Notes: a model not told the origin generated them from the sequence alone. DNA of 64,000 nt from Saprospiraceae bacterium (GCA_027488935.1 JAIYAP010000001.1:18421-82420); one strand, 5' to 3'. Numbered from the stretch's first letter, positions 50,319 through 59,715 are shown. Made by a program: numbers and translations.

Positions 50319-50789
50319 GTGAAAATAGAACTTTGGGCAATTGGCAAAACCTCCGAAAAATACCTGGAAGAAGGAATCGCAATTTTTGATAAGCGCCTTA
50401 AAAACTACTTGCCTTTTGCGTGGATTATTTTGCCGGATGTCAAATTAAAAACCACTGATGGCAACCTGCTCAAAAAGGAGGAAGGCAAATTAATATTGTC
50501 AAAATTGCAGGCAGATGATTACCTGGTACTCCTGGATGAAAACGGCAAACAGTTGACCTCCATGGAGTTAGCCCAATGGACCGAACGACGACTAGCCTCC
50601 AGTGGGCGGCGGCTGGTATTCCTGGTCGGGGGCGCTTTTGGGTTTGCGCCTGAGGTGTATGCCCGTGCGCAGGAGCAATTGTCGCTGTCCAAAATGACCT
50701 TTTCCCATCAGATGGTGCGTTTGTTTTTTATAGAACAATTGTACCGCGCCATGACAATTTTACGCAACGAACCATATCACAATCCATAA
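50319..50789 (+). CDS. rlmH: 23S rRNA pseudouridine-1915 N3-methyltransferase
   Basis: 156 residues. SPOUT methyltransferase acting on assembled ribosomes. Motifs: DDYLVLLDENGKQLTSMELAQW, VFLVGGAFGFAPEVYARA and LSKMTFSHQMVRLFFIEQLYRAMTILRNEPYHNP with the diagnostic C-terminal YH. Start is GTG at 50319. Confidence 0.96.
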   Translation: MKIELWAIGKTSEKYLEEGIAIFDKRLKNYLPFAWIILPDVKLKTTDGNLLKKEEGKLILSKLQADDYLVLLDENGKQLTSMELAQWTERRLASSGRRLVFLVGGAFGFAPEVYARAQEQLSLSKMTFSHQMVRLFFIEQLYRAMTILRNEPYHNP

Positions 50790-50800
50790 TTCATTCCTGT

Positions 50801-51430
50801 ATGTCCGTTACCCTCCTGATCATTGCATTTACGGTATTGATTTCCTTCATGGCCTTCAACAATGCCGATTTGTTTATCAAAATGAAGCATTGGCCCTATG
50901 CGGAAATGCGCGACAAAGAATATTATCGATGGTTAACCAGCGGTTTTTTGCATGCTGACCCGATGCACCTGATTTTCAATATGTTGACGCTGTATTTTTT
51001 TGCGGCCGACCAAGGAGGAAACTTAGGACTGGAAAGTTGGTTTGCCGACCGTTATCCCGAATTTGGCACCACCTTGTTTTTGGTGTTTTACCTTTTATCT
51101 ATTGTGGCCGCTTCGTCGGCTACGTTTTATAAATACCGCAATTCGCCTGGATTTGCGAGCATTGGAGCCTCCGGGGCCGTTGCAGCGGTATTATTTGCCT
51201 CCATTTTAATCAATCCGCACAGCAGCATTCGGTTTATATTTCTCCCAATACCAATTCCGGGCTATTTATTTGGGGTGCTGTATTTGTGGTACAGTTCTTA
51301 CGCTGCCAAAAAAGGGGGTGACAACATTGATCATACGGCCCATTTTTACGGGGCTGTATTTGGGCTGCTTTTTTTGCTGGCGATCGATCCGAGCTTGGCG
51401 GTGACCTACTTTAATGAAATCTTCGGTTGA
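50801..51430 (+). CDS. Rhomboid-family intramembrane protease
   Basis: 209 residues, six membrane helices. Catalytic Ser124 in FASIGASGAVAAV and His191 in DHTAHFYGAVFG are both present, as is the L1-loop HxxxN (FLHADPMHLIFNML). It should cleave membrane proteins within the bilayer; substrates are unknown. Starts 11 bases after rlmH. The stop is 156 bases before the thioredoxin ATG. Confidence 0.9.
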   Translation: MSVTLLIIAFTVLISFMAFNNADLFIKMKHWPYAEMRDKEYYRWLTSGFLHADPMHLIFNMLTLYFFAADQGGNLGLESWFADRYPEFGTTLFLVFYLLSIVAASSATFYKYRNSPGFASIGASGAVAAVLFASILINPHSSIRFIFLPIPIPGYLFGVLYLWYSSYAAKKGGDNIDHTAHFYGAVFGLLFLLAIDPSLAVTYFNEIFG

Positions 51431-51506
51431 GCGGCCCAATACATCAAAATGTTCGGCACCGGACAATTTGCACAAGCAGCTGAAAAATTGGACAAGCATT
51501 TTCCCT

Positions 51507-51514
51507 TATCTTTG
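51507..51514 (+). promoter_or_regulatory. Probable -7 element for thioredoxin
   Basis: TATCTTTG, exact fit to TAnnTTTG, 72 bases before the trx ATG at 51587. A TTG at 51488-51490 stands 16 bases upstream, shorter than usual. It supports the ATG at 51587 over the open-frame start at 51449. Confidence 0.5.
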
Positions 51515-51586
51515 CAACTAAATCTTTCGGAGGATTGTTATTCTTGCACTCTGAAAAAAACTCTCATTTCACTTAATTTAAATAAA

Positions 51587-51907
51587 ATGGCTTACGAATT
51601 TAATGATGGCAACTTCAAATCAGAAGTGCTGGACAGCCAAAAGGTGATCATGGTCGACCTTTGGGCAGAATGGTGTGGACCTTGCAAAGCAATGGGCCCG
51701 ATTGTTGACGACTTGGCAAAAGATTTTGATGGCAAGGCAGTGATTGGTAAACTAAACGTAGACGACAATCCAGAAACGCCAACCAACTATAATGTACGCG
51801 GCATTCCTACCTTTTTGATTTTCAAAGGGGGCGAATTGGTTGATAAAGTGGTTGGCACCGCAACGAAACAGGCGTTGAAAGATAAAATTGACGCGTTGTT
51901 GGCGTAA
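51587..51907 (+). CDS. trxA: Thioredoxin
   Basis: 106 residues. Classic fold with active site WAEWCGPCKAMGPI, the cis-Pro loop GIPTFLIFKGGELVDKVVG and the C-terminal helix. General cytoplasmic disulfide reductase. ATG at 51587 begins MAYEFNDGNFKSEVL, the normal N-terminus; the longer frame to 51449 has no thioredoxin similarity. Confidence 0.95.
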   Translation: MAYEFNDGNFKSEVLDSQKVIMVDLWAEWCGPCKAMGPIVDDLAKDFDGKAVIGKLNVDDNPETPTNYNVRGIPTFLIFKGGELVDKVVGTATKQALKDKIDALLA

Positions 51908-51930
51908 AAACCGTTGACTAAAAATAAGTA

Positions 51931-51968
51931 AGCAGCCCGGGCATTTGAAATGCCTGGGCTGCTTTTTT
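51931..51968 (+). terminator. Rho-independent terminator of trxA
   Basis: AGCAGCCCGGGCAT (51931-51944) pairs with 51950-51963 with one mismatch, 5-base loop, followed by a run of T. It lies 23 bases after the stop. Confidence 0.92.
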
Positions 51969-52205
51969 GTTGGGGGGCGATATTGAAAATAGAAAAAGTC
52001 GGATCAAAAGAATGGAAAAAGCAAAGCCGATATCACCGAAGAAGTAAGGCCGAGGTGGCGATGTTTAGATTCAAAACGATATTCGGTCCAAAAACCTATT
52101 TAAGAGCCTGTAAAAATTTAAACTTTCGCTAATTTGCAAAAAAAACAGATCCTCTAATTAGTCTAACTTGTGGCGTAATTCTAAAATAACAAAACATTGG
52201 CTCTA

Positions 52206-53246
52206 ATGTCCAAATTAGCACTACTTCCCTGCTTGCTTTTGTTTATTTCAAGTTCATTATCGGCCCAACAACCCGGTGATATGCTCGTTTGCCAGTTTCA
52301 AAACAACCAGCGCGCACAAGGGTATTGGGGAGAAGTTTTAACCGCTGAAAATCAGGACAGCAGCGCCACCGACCAGGGCATTTTTAAGGTTCGCTTTTCT
52401 CATACCGACACTTTTTATATACTTAAACGCCTGGATCAACAGCAACTTGTCGGACAGCAAGCCATAACCATTCCAGCGATTGCCACGCCAATTGGTTCAG
52501 CAACAAGGTCTTCTGTTTATTTTTCTATCTATCGTCTCTGTGCGGATTGTCCGGTTAAATTAAATCAGTTTGTAAAACTCACTTTTGAGCAAGACAAGGT
52601 GGCGCACCTCGGAAAGGTGCTGGAAACACGTGGAGAAACACCCACCCGTGCCTATAAAGTGCGCCTGCTGGATGATGAGAAAATATACTGGTTGAATGAA
52701 CAAGGGATCGTTCTAAAAGCGCAACGGAATTCGGTGCAAGGTTGGAAGGCCGATATTCGGGTGTGTACCCAAGGAACGAACCCGAACCCACAGGATTTTG
52801 AGCGGTATTTGATCCGTTTTTGTGGCAGGAAAGGCTTCCCTGGCCATGCTTTTATTTTCCTACAGCATGAAAGTGCCGAAGTAGAAAAAGAAGAAAAAAA
52901 CGCTTATGGCTTTTTCCCTAAAAAATTGAATGCCGGTTATTTGAGCGTAATCGTACCGGTGCGTGGAAGTATGCGGACAGAAAGCACCGCCCGGTATGAA
53001 TATAGTTTTACCCTGGAAATTACCCCTGAGGAATATCAAAGCGTGCTTCAAATCAAGGAAAAATGGTCGGAAAACCCGCGTTTTTTCCTGTTGTGGCACG
53101 ATTGTGTTACGTTTTCAAAAGAGGTGGCACTGGTTTTCAAAGATCGCATTAAAGTACCCAATCGCTGGTTTTTCAAGAGCATTCCGGTGCGCTACATCCG
53201 AACACTGATTGCTGTAAATAAAAAAATTGAGTATTATGCTTTTTAA
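52206..53246 (+). CDS. Secreted protein with possible permuted papain-like (His-Cys) core
   Basis: 346 residues from the ATG at 52206 (MSKLALLPCLLLFISSSLSAQ signal peptide). Residues about 20-200 are beta-rich and of no known family. The C-terminal part carries GHAFIFLQHE followed about 80 residues later by LLWHDCVTFSKEVALVF. A His before a Cys in such contexts is the order of circularly permuted NlpC/P60 enzymes (LRAT/YiiX type), in which Cys attacks and His assists. The assignment is by pattern only. The gene is flanked by thioredoxin and a GMC oxidoreductase with no obvious operon partner. Confidence 0.55.
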   Translation: MSKLALLPCLLLFISSSLSAQQPGDMLVCQFQNNQRAQGYWGEVLTAENQDSSATDQGIFKVRFSHTDTFYILKRLDQQQLVGQQAITIPAIATPIGSATRSSVYFSIYRLCADCPVKLNQFVKLTFEQDKVAHLGKVLETRGETPTRAYKVRLLDDEKIYWLNEQGIVLKAQRNSVQGWKADIRVCTQGTNPNPQDFERYLIRFCGRKGFPGHAFIFLQHESAEVEKEEKNAYGFFPKKLNAGYLSVIVPVRGSMRTESTARYEYSFTLEITPEEYQSVLQIKEKWSENPRFFLLWHDCVTFSKEVALVFKDRIKVPNRWFFKSIPVRYIRTLIAVNKKIEYYAF

Positions 53247-53325
53247 CCCAACAAAACAAGCATTCTTCGTTATAATACCAATTATTGTATAACTTTATCG
53301 CCAATTTTTAATAAAATTTAAAAAC

Positions 53326-54927
53326 GTGCAATACGACTACATCATCATAGGCAGCGGCTTCGGCGGCTCGGTCAGCGCCCTGCGGCTTTCGGAGAAAGGC
53401 TACAAAGTGCTGGTCATCGAAAAAGGCAAGTGGTACCAGGCTACCGATTTTCCGAAAACCAATTGGACGCTCTCCAAGTGGTTGTGGTTGCCCACTTTCC
53501 GGTGGTATGGCATTATGAAAATCACCATTTTCCGACATGTCGGTATCGTATCAGGTACGGGTGTGGGCGGTGGCTCGCTGGTGTATGCCAACACGTTACC
53601 TGTACCGAAACCAGCCTTTTTCAATTCGGGGAGTTGGGCTGGTTTGGCCGATTGGCAGCAGGAACTGAAAGCGTATTATCCACGTGCCTTGCACATGCTG
53701 GGTGCTGCGAAAAACCCGCGTTTTTTTGATGGAGAGCATGCCTTAACACGTTTGGCAGAAGATATTGGGCAAAAAGAACACCTGGATGCGACCAACGTGG
53801 CCGTTTATTTTGGCGAACCCGGAAAGGTGCAGCCCGATCCTTATTTTGAGGGCAAAGGACCCGAGCGTGCTGGTTGTACGTTCTGTGGAGGCTGTATGAC
53901 GGGCTGTCGACATAATGCCAAAAACACCCTGGATAAAAACTACCTCTACCTTGCGCAACAACATGGGGCCGAAATTTTGGCCGAACACGAGGTCGTGGAT
54001 GTGCGCCCGATTGGTGCAGCCGATGGTTCGGGTGGATATAGCGTAACTTATCAAATGGCCACCCGTTTTGTAAAATCTAAAACAACCATACAAACCAAAG
54101 GCGTTATTTTCGCGGGTGGCGTGCTGGGCACCGTTAGCCTGTTGTTAAAACTAAAAAAAGGTTCCTTGCCGCGTTTGTCTGATATGGTGGGTAAATCGGT
54201 GCGTACCAACAATGAAAGTTTGATTGCCGTTACCCAACTGGATGGATCCACCGACCAATCGCAAGGCATTGCTATTGGCGCCATTTTGCATACCGACGAA
54301 CACAGTCATTTGGAATTATGCCGTTATGGCGCAGGTTCGGGGGCCTGGCGCATGGCGTTTTTGCCTTTTGTGGATGGTCCGAATTTTCCGATTAGATTTT
54401 TGAAAATGATCTGGGAGGTGATTTCTCATCCGGTGCAATATTGGAAGTACATACGCGTAAAAGACTGGGCAAAAAGTTCGTCGGTGATGTTATTTATGCA
54501 AACGCTCAATAGTACCGTCACGTTTACCCGCAGTTGGTGGGGCGGCATGCGTACCGCGATTGTGGGCGATGAAAAACCGACTGCATTTATTCCGAGGGCA
54601 ATAGAGTTGGCCCGCAAATTTGAAGTCATCATGAAGGGAAAAGCGGTTGCGTTTGGGCTAACCCCCTTGGCGGGTATACCTGGAACGGCGCACATTTTAG
54701 GCGGCGCAGTGATGGGAAAAACGACTGAATCAGGCGTGATCGACCAACATAATCATGTATTTGGATATAAAAACATGTTGGTATGCGATGGCTCCATGAT
54801 TTCAGCCAATCCGGGGGTAAATCCGGCTTTGTCCATTACCGCGATCAGCGAGCGGGCAATGGATCAGATCCCGGAAAAAGCAACCTTAACTACCTACTAT
54901 CATACCCAGGAATCGGTAAAGCGTTGA
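53326..54927 (+). CDS. GMC-family FAD oxidoreductase (cholesterol-oxidase-like)
   Basis: 533 residues. FAD Rossmann motif YIIIGSGFGGSVSALRLSEKGYKVLVIEKG, the SGTGVGGGSLVYANTL loop, a Cys-rich segment CTFCGGCMTGCRHNAKNTLDKNYL typical of the cholesterol oxidase/long-chain alcohol branch, and a C-terminal GGAVMGKTTESGVIDQHNHVFGYKNMLVCDGS with the conserved His and Asn-type loop. Substrate probably a sterol or other hydrophobic alcohol. Start is GTG at 53326. Monocistronic. Confidence 0.88.
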   Translation: MQYDYIIIGSGFGGSVSALRLSEKGYKVLVIEKGKWYQATDFPKTNWTLSKWLWLPTFRWYGIMKITIFRHVGIVSGTGVGGGSLVYANTLPVPKPAFFNSGSWAGLADWQQELKAYYPRALHMLGAAKNPRFFDGEHALTRLAEDIGQKEHLDATNVAVYFGEPGKVQPDPYFEGKGPERAGCTFCGGCMTGCRHNAKNTLDKNYLYLAQQHGAEILAEHEVVDVRPIGAADGSGGYSVTYQMATRFVKSKTTIQTKGVIFAGGVLGTVSLLLKLKKGSLPRLSDMVGKSVRTNNESLIAVTQLDGSTDQSQGIAIGAILHTDEHSHLELCRYGAGSGAWRMAFLPFVDGPNFPIRFLKMIWEVISHPVQYWKYIRVKDWAKSSSVMLFMQTLNSTVTFTRSWWGGMRTAIVGDEKPTAFIPRAIELARKFEVIMKGKAVAFGLTPLAGIPGTAHILGGAVMGKTTESGVIDQHNHVFGYKNMLVCDGSMISANPGVNPALSITAISERAMDQIPEKATLTTYYHTQESVKR

Positions 54928-54937
54928 GATATAGGCA

Positions 54938-55034
54938 TAAAAAAAGCGGGTAAGACTTTTCCTACCCGCCGTACTCAAGAAATATAGTAGCTTTAGTTCT
55001 CCCAAGGTTGGTGACCGCGCTATTGCGATGCTGC
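54938..55034 (-). ncRNA. Candidate small RNA with strong terminator
   Basis: On the minus strand a -7-like CATCTTTG (55041-55034) with TTTG 15 bases upstream is followed by about 60 structured bases and then a perfect terminator. The terminator is GCGGGTA (54969-54963), a 10-base loop, TACCCGC (54952-54946), then seven T (54945-54939). No ORF is present, and neither neighbouring gene is on this strand, so the terminator belongs to a separate transcript of about 95 bases. From memory it recalls the Flavo-1 class of Bacteroidota RNAs; I could not verify this. The rest of the gap (55042-55248) shows nothing further. Confidence 0.5.
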
Positions 55035-55248
55035 AAAGATGGCCCTGCTCGTATCACAAATTAAACTTAATAGCATTTCAAAAACAGTCAATAAAAATGG
55101 TCGATTGATTTAATTTTGATGTAATCCTATCAGTTTTGTTTGAATAAATGGTCTATTTGTTGTTTATTTGCAAACTAATCATGCGTATTCATAGTTTTAC
55201 ATTTCATAAATATACATCTTTTAAACTAAAACTTTATTGCGTTCCCAC

Positions 55249-55905
55249 ATGATTCACAACCGGATTGTATTGATTGAAGATGAAGCGCTAACGCAAATAT
55301 TGTTCACACAGTTGTTGCGCGAAAATGGCTTTTCCGAAATCGAACAATTTGAGTCCGTTTCCAGTTTTTTAGAAGCCCTTGATTTAGGGAAACCGCCAGA
55401 TCTTATTTTACTTGACATCATGCTGGGGGCACAAAATGCCTTGGTGCAGTTGCCCAAAATCAGGTTATTGCTCCCAGAAGCAAAAATTATTGTGGTGACT
55501 GGGTATACCGAAGAAGCCTTTTTATTTCAGGCTTTGAAGGCGGGTGCCGATAGTTTTTACATTAAGGGGGAGGCAATTCATCGGTTGCTGGAAGCGATCC
55601 AACAAAGTTTGTCTGGCCATGCTTACCTGAGCCCACAATCTGCGAATCAATTAATTACGCGTTTTAGACACATTGAAAATACACCTATTGGTGCCTTGGA
55701 TATGCATTCGCGGGTAGCCATTCGTTTTGGTCTGAAAAAGCGCGAAATTGAGGTGCTTAATGGCTTGCTTGCGGCAAAACGTTACAAAGAAATTGCAGAC
55801 GACATGCACGTGAGCATCAATACAGTAAGACATTATGTCGTATCTTTATATCAGAAAACAGGTATTCGCAAACGGGAAGATCTACTTCAGGTTATTCAGG
55901 AATAG
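55249..55905 (+). CDS. LuxR/NarL-family response regulator
   Basis: 218 residues from the ATG at 55249 (frame open to 55237). N-terminal receiver domain with acidic pocket IVLIEDEALTQ, phosphoacceptor Asp in LILLDIMLG, conserved Thr in IIVVTGYTEE and Lys in YIKGEAIH; C-terminal LuxR helix-turn-helix KREIEVLNGLLAAKRYKEIADDMHVSINTVRHYVVSLYQKTGIRKRED. It likely works with the histidine kinase encoded 57 bases downstream. No promoter motif found. Confidence 0.92.
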   Translation: MIHNRIVLIEDEALTQILFTQLLRENGFSEIEQFESVSSFLEALDLGKPPDLILLDIMLGAQNALVQLPKIRLLLPEAKIIVVTGYTEEAFLFQALKAGADSFYIKGEAIHRLLEAIQQSLSGHAYLSPQSANQLITRFRHIENTPIGALDMHSRVAIRFGLKKREIEVLNGLLAAKRYKEIADDMHVSINTVRHYVVSLYQKTGIRKREDLLQVIQE

Positions 55906-55962
55906 TTTTGCCCTGTTTTTGAGCATACAACTTACACAAACCTTTGTTGGAGAAATACTGCG

Positions 55963-57798
55963 ATGCATCGACTTTTAATTCTGTTTATTTTTTGTACACA
56001 GTTGGTTCAGGCACAGCAATCGGTAATAGATAGTTTGAAAAGGGAACTCGATGCCCATCCTGCCGAAGACACCAACCGTTTTGCCAGGCTGGCCGAATAC
56101 TCCTACTTGATGCGAACGGTTGATATGAACGTATCCATGCGCTATATTGAGCAAGCCTATGCGCTGGCAGACCAATTAAATCTGGATGCATTAAGGACCA
56201 CTGCATTGTATAATTTAGGCGATTTGTATTTTATGCAGTCAGAAAACCAAAAAGCATATGAATATTTGCAAAAAGCCCTTCAAATTACCTTCCGATATTC
56301 TGAAAAGCCCTGGTTACACCGGCGACAAGTGATTCAAAATCTGTTGGCGGGTGTTTTTTCCCAAAGTAACCCACCGCTCGCATTTAAATACCTCCGGGAA
56401 AGCATCGCAACATTGCGCTTACAGAACAATAACGTGGCAATTTGCGATAAACTTTCTAATATGGCTTCCCTTTATGCCGAATTACATCAGTCGGATTCTG
56501 CTACTTATTATTTTGAAGAAGCCATTCGGTGTGTAAGGCAAGAAAGGGATCAATCCAATTTGCCTCTAATGGAAATGGCTTATGGTCGTTTCCTCGTTGA
56601 TATAAATGAAGTTACCCAGTCAGTCCCAAAATTAGAGGCCGCTTCGGCTGCATTTGAACAGTCAAATAAATTAGTTGAGCTAAAAAGCAGTCTTTTCAGT
56701 TTGGCTAAAGCCTACCTCAAAATTGGGAAATTACAAGCTGCAAAATCGACCATCGAAAAAACAAAAACCATTCGGGTAGCATTTCCAGATGAAGAAATGA
56801 ATTATGCACAGTTTTACGTAGACTGGTTCGAACGTATCCATCAACCCGATAGTGCCTTAGTTTATTTAAAAAGATTAAGCCAATTGGAGCTCAAGGCCTA
56901 TGAAAAAGATCGAAAAAATGCCCTGGAAGAACAGGAAATCCGCTTTCGAACCAAGGAAAAAGAAGCAGAAAACCGCCAACTTGAACAAAATCTGGCCAAA
57001 TCAGAACTGCAAAACATTATATTATACATCGGCCTAGGATTCTTATTCATCATTTTTTTATTGAACACCTATTTTTGGAACCGCCTACGCAAGGCCAACC
57101 GACAAATCAAAGCGGCTGCAAACAAAACCGCACAGGTCGTCGCTTCCAAACGCCTCATGACGAACCTGATGGCCCATGATTTACGTGCGCCACTCCACGC
57201 CATTCAAATCAATGCCTCCATGCTCAAAATTCGGCAGCCCGATAACGCTGAAGCCAGCTATATTGAATTGGCGGCACAACGCATCCATCAAATGGCGCTG
57301 CGTATTGTGGAAGTACAAAATGAGGAGCAAATTGATATTGAAAAACGCCTTACGAATGTGCCGGTGCAAACAGCCATTGCGCAAGTTGCCGAGCAATTTG
57401 AATTGTTGGCTGTATCTAAAAAAGTAAGCATCCAAATTGAGCCAAACGAACAACCGGCCTTGGCCATTGCCGAACCTGCATTGCTGGATAATATCCTGGG
57501 CAATTTGGTTTCCAATGCCATCAAATACTCACCAGCAGGGGGTAAAATCAGCATTAAAATAAAAAAATTGCAGGATAAAGTGCATATTTTTATTGAGGAT
57601 GAAGGTCCCGGTTTGATTTTACCCATGGAAATTACGGGCGATGACCTGACACTCAGCCAGCAAGCCTCCGAATCTGGCTGGGGCATTGGCCTCAAACTCA
57701 CCAAACAATATGTGGAATTGATGGGTGGAAACTTATTCCTGCAAACGAATCATGCCTCAGGCGCTACGTTTGTGGTGGAATTGATGGGTGTCCATTAA
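55963..57798 (+). CDS. TPR-containing sensor histidine kinase
   Basis: 611 residues. Signal peptide MHRLLILFIFCTQLVQAQ, a periplasmic array of TPR-like helices (about residues 20-320), a coiled coil (about 305-345), one transmembrane segment (about 350-372, IILYIGLGFLFIIFLLNTYFW), and a cytoplasmic kinase core. The H-box is LMAHDLRAPLHAIQINASML; the ATPase has N-box LVSNAIKYSPAGG, G1 IEDEGPGL and G2 GWGIGLKLTKQYVELMGG. All catalytic boxes are intact. This layout is a common Bacteroidota type. Convergent with nhaD, whose stop is 6 bases away. Confidence 0.9.
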   Translation: MHRLLILFIFCTQLVQAQQSVIDSLKRELDAHPAEDTNRFARLAEYSYLMRTVDMNVSMRYIEQAYALADQLNLDALRTTALYNLGDLYFMQSENQKAYEYLQKALQITFRYSEKPWLHRRQVIQNLLAGVFSQSNPPLAFKYLRESIATLRLQNNNVAICDKLSNMASLYAELHQSDSATYYFEEAIRCVRQERDQSNLPLMEMAYGRFLVDINEVTQSVPKLEAASAAFEQSNKLVELKSSLFSLAKAYLKIGKLQAAKSTIEKTKTIRVAFPDEEMNYAQFYVDWFERIHQPDSALVYLKRLSQLELKAYEKDRKNALEEQEIRFRTKEKEAENRQLEQNLAKSELQNIILYIGLGFLFIIFLLNTYFWNRLRKANRQIKAAANKTAQVVASKRLMTNLMAHDLRAPLHAIQINASMLKIRQPDNAEASYIELAAQRIHQMALRIVEVQNEEQIDIEKRLTNVPVQTAIAQVAEQFELLAVSKKVSIQIEPNEQPALAIAEPALLDNILGNLVSNAIKYSPAGGKISIKIKKLQDKVHIFIEDEGPGLILPMEITGDDLTLSQQASESGWGIGLKLTKQYVELMGGNLFLQTNHASGATFVVELMGVH

Positions 57799-57804
57799 GG
57801 ACGT

Positions 57805-59076
57805 CTAAAAAGCAAATTGGGCCATGTAAATCAGTGCCCCAGCCAAATACCCCAACAAGGCTACCCACGAAATACGCCGTAAATACCAGAAAAACTCGAT
57901 GCGTTCCATACCCATCGCTGCTACCCCTGCGGCCGAGCCGATGATGAGGATGCTGCCACCCGTGCCCGCGCAATAGGCCAAAAACTCCCAAAAATAATGA
58001 TCCATCGGAAACTGCTCCAGGCTGTACATACCTTGCGCTGCGGCGACTAAAGGCACATTGTCTACAATTGCCGACAACAAACCAATAAGCAAAACGATCA
58101 AACTGGGATTATGGATCGTTTCGTTTAGCCAGGTAGCAACCTGTATCAAAACACCCGAACTTTGAAGGGAAGCCACCGCGATTAATATACCCAGAAAAAA
58201 CAAAATACTGGGAGAATCCACCTTGCGCAAGGCATACACCACCGTATGAACCGCTTTGTCTTCCTCCGATTTTCCGGTATGCATGTATTCCGTCAGCACC
58301 CAAATGAGGCCCAATCCGAGCAACATGCCCATAAACGGGGGCAAATGGGTAAACGTTTTAAAAATGGGCACCCCCAATAATATCAACAAACCCGCTCCCA
58401 ACACCATTTTTTGATCACGGCGGGAGATTGTCTTGGTTGGATCTGCCATTGGTACCGGTACCGCAACAGCGCCTTTCAATCCGGGCAATACCAACAAAAT
58501 TGGCACCAAAATGCTCACCAAACTGGGTAAAAACAGCATTTTTACAATATTCAGTGCCGATATTTGGCCGCCGGTCCATAACATCGTGGTGGTTACATCC
58601 CCCATGGGCGACCAGGCACCACCCGCATTGGCAGCCAGCACCGTCAAGCCCGTGAATAAAATCCGGTCGTTGCGATCCTCCATTAGTTTGCGTAAAAGCG
58701 TGATGATTACGATGGTGGTCGTCAGGTTATCCAGCATGGCCGAAAGGAAAAAAGTGATGCCACACACCATCCAAAGCAAGCGCCGTTTGTGGGTGGTACG
58801 CAAACGGTCGGTGATGATTTCAAACCCCTCGTGGGCATCGATTAATTCCACGGTCACCATCGCGCCCAGCAGGAAAAACAGGATTTGCGCGATTTCGCCC
58901 ATGTGTGCTGCCAGGGCCTGCACCACCGAATCTCTTTCAGTGGCACCCAGGATGTAGAGCGTCCAGCACAACACGCCGGTAATCAGGGCTACTGCGGCCT
59001 TATTTGTTTGGAGGACATCTTCGAGGGTGATTGCTATATAGCCTAGGGTAAAAAAGAGGATGATCCACAAATCCAT
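57805..59076 (-). CDS. nhaD: NhaD-type Na+/H+ antiporter
   Basis: 423 residues from the ATG at 59076; the frame opens at a TTG at 59103. About 12 membrane helices. Typical NhaD/IT-superfamily segments: ILFFLLGAMVTVELIDAHEGFEI, FFLSAMLDNLTTTIVIITLLRKL, AANAGGAWSPMGDVTTTMLWTGGQIS and LLIGLLSAIVDNVPLVAAAQGMYSL. Exchanges cytoplasmic sodium for protons, for salt and pH balance. Confidence 0.92.
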   Translation of the reverse strand: MDLWIILFFTLGYIAITLEDVLQTNKAAVALITGVLCWTLYILGATERDSVVQALAAHMGEIAQILFFLLGAMVTVELIDAHEGFEIITDRLRTTHKRRLLWMVCGITFFLSAMLDNLTTTIVIITLLRKLMEDRNDRILFTGLTVLAANAGGAWSPMGDVTTTMLWTGGQISALNIVKMLFLPSLVSILVPILLVLPGLKGAVAVPVPMADPTKTISRRDQKMVLGAGLLILLGVPIFKTFTHLPPFMGMLLGLGLIWVLTEYMHTGKSEEDKAVHTVVYALRKVDSPSILFFLGILIAVASLQSSGVLIQVATWLNETIHNPSLIVLLIGLLSAIVDNVPLVAAAQGMYSLEQFPMDHYFWEFLAYCAGTGGSILIIGSAAGVAAMGMERIEFFWYLRRISWVALLGYLAGALIYMAQFAF

Positions 59077-59142
59077 GTTGAGGTTGTTTTTTGTACTTTG
59101 CAATGCTTTCTTGCGGCGGCAAATATGGGCACTACCCCACTT

Positions 59143-59715
59143 TTACTTTTTCACCCGCTTTATTTCAGGCGATTCCTCCTGCGCCATAACCGCCTTTACT
59201 TCATCTTCAATTGAGATATACATCTTCTTCCCGATACCCAATTCAATAATTTTTTGCAAGGTTCCCAGTTGAATATCCGATTTATCGTGTTCTATTCTGG
59301 AAATATACTTGGAGGTGGTGCCGCTGTTCAGGGCGACGTCCGCCTGGGTAAGCCCGGCTTTTTTCCTTGCCTGCCGAAGCATGGCACCCAACTGTAAGGG
59401 CGCTACTTTTCTGATCAATTGACTGAGCCTGTATATTTCCTGGGCATCTAGTTCCAGCGGCTCCGTACGGGTTTTGCCCTTGTAAGTAAATGATTTAAAT
59501 ATTCCTGGCCAGCAAAGTGTATGATTTTCTGAAAGCACAACGGATTTAAAGGTCTTCTTGTCACGAAGCGCCGCAAAAATGGTATCCCCTTCCGTTTCCC
59601 ATTGATCGAGTAAGGGACCAAAATCCAAAAGGCGTATCTCAAAGTTGCTCCAAAGCAAGGTTACTTTGAAGGATTGGATTTTTATAATTCGGACAATTTT
59701 TGGAAGTGTTGTCAT
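59143..59715 (-). CDS. DUF2442-like domain fused to XRE-type HTH regulator
   Basis: 190 residues. Residues about 10-80 (FEIRLLDFGPLLDQWETEGD ... LRDKKTFKSVVLSENHTLCWPG) resemble DUF2442, normally a separate small protein next to DUF4160. Residues about 105-165 form an XRE helix-turn-helix (LGAMLRQARKKAGLTQADVALNSGTTSKYISRIEHDKSDIQLGTL). It starts 3 bases after the DUF4160 stop, so the two are one operon. It is probably the repressor of that operon, acting at the palindrome 59980-59993. No toxic activity is established. Confidence 0.75.
   Translation of the reverse strand: MTTLPKIVRIIKIQSFKVTLLWSNFEIRLLDFGPLLDQWETEGDTIFAALRDKKTFKSVVLSENHTLCWPGIFKSFTYKGKTRTEPLELDAQEIYRLSQLIRKVAPLQLGAMLRQARKKAGLTQADVALNSGTTSKYISRIEHDKSDIQLGTLQKIIELGIGKKMYISIEDEVKAVMAQEESPEIKRVKK

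Noticed and set aside
54946..54969. Terminator of the plus-strand GMC oxidoreductase gene
   Set aside because: On the plus strand the stem is followed by GTACTC, without a T-run; the T-run is only on the minus strand, so it was assigned to a minus-strand RNA.
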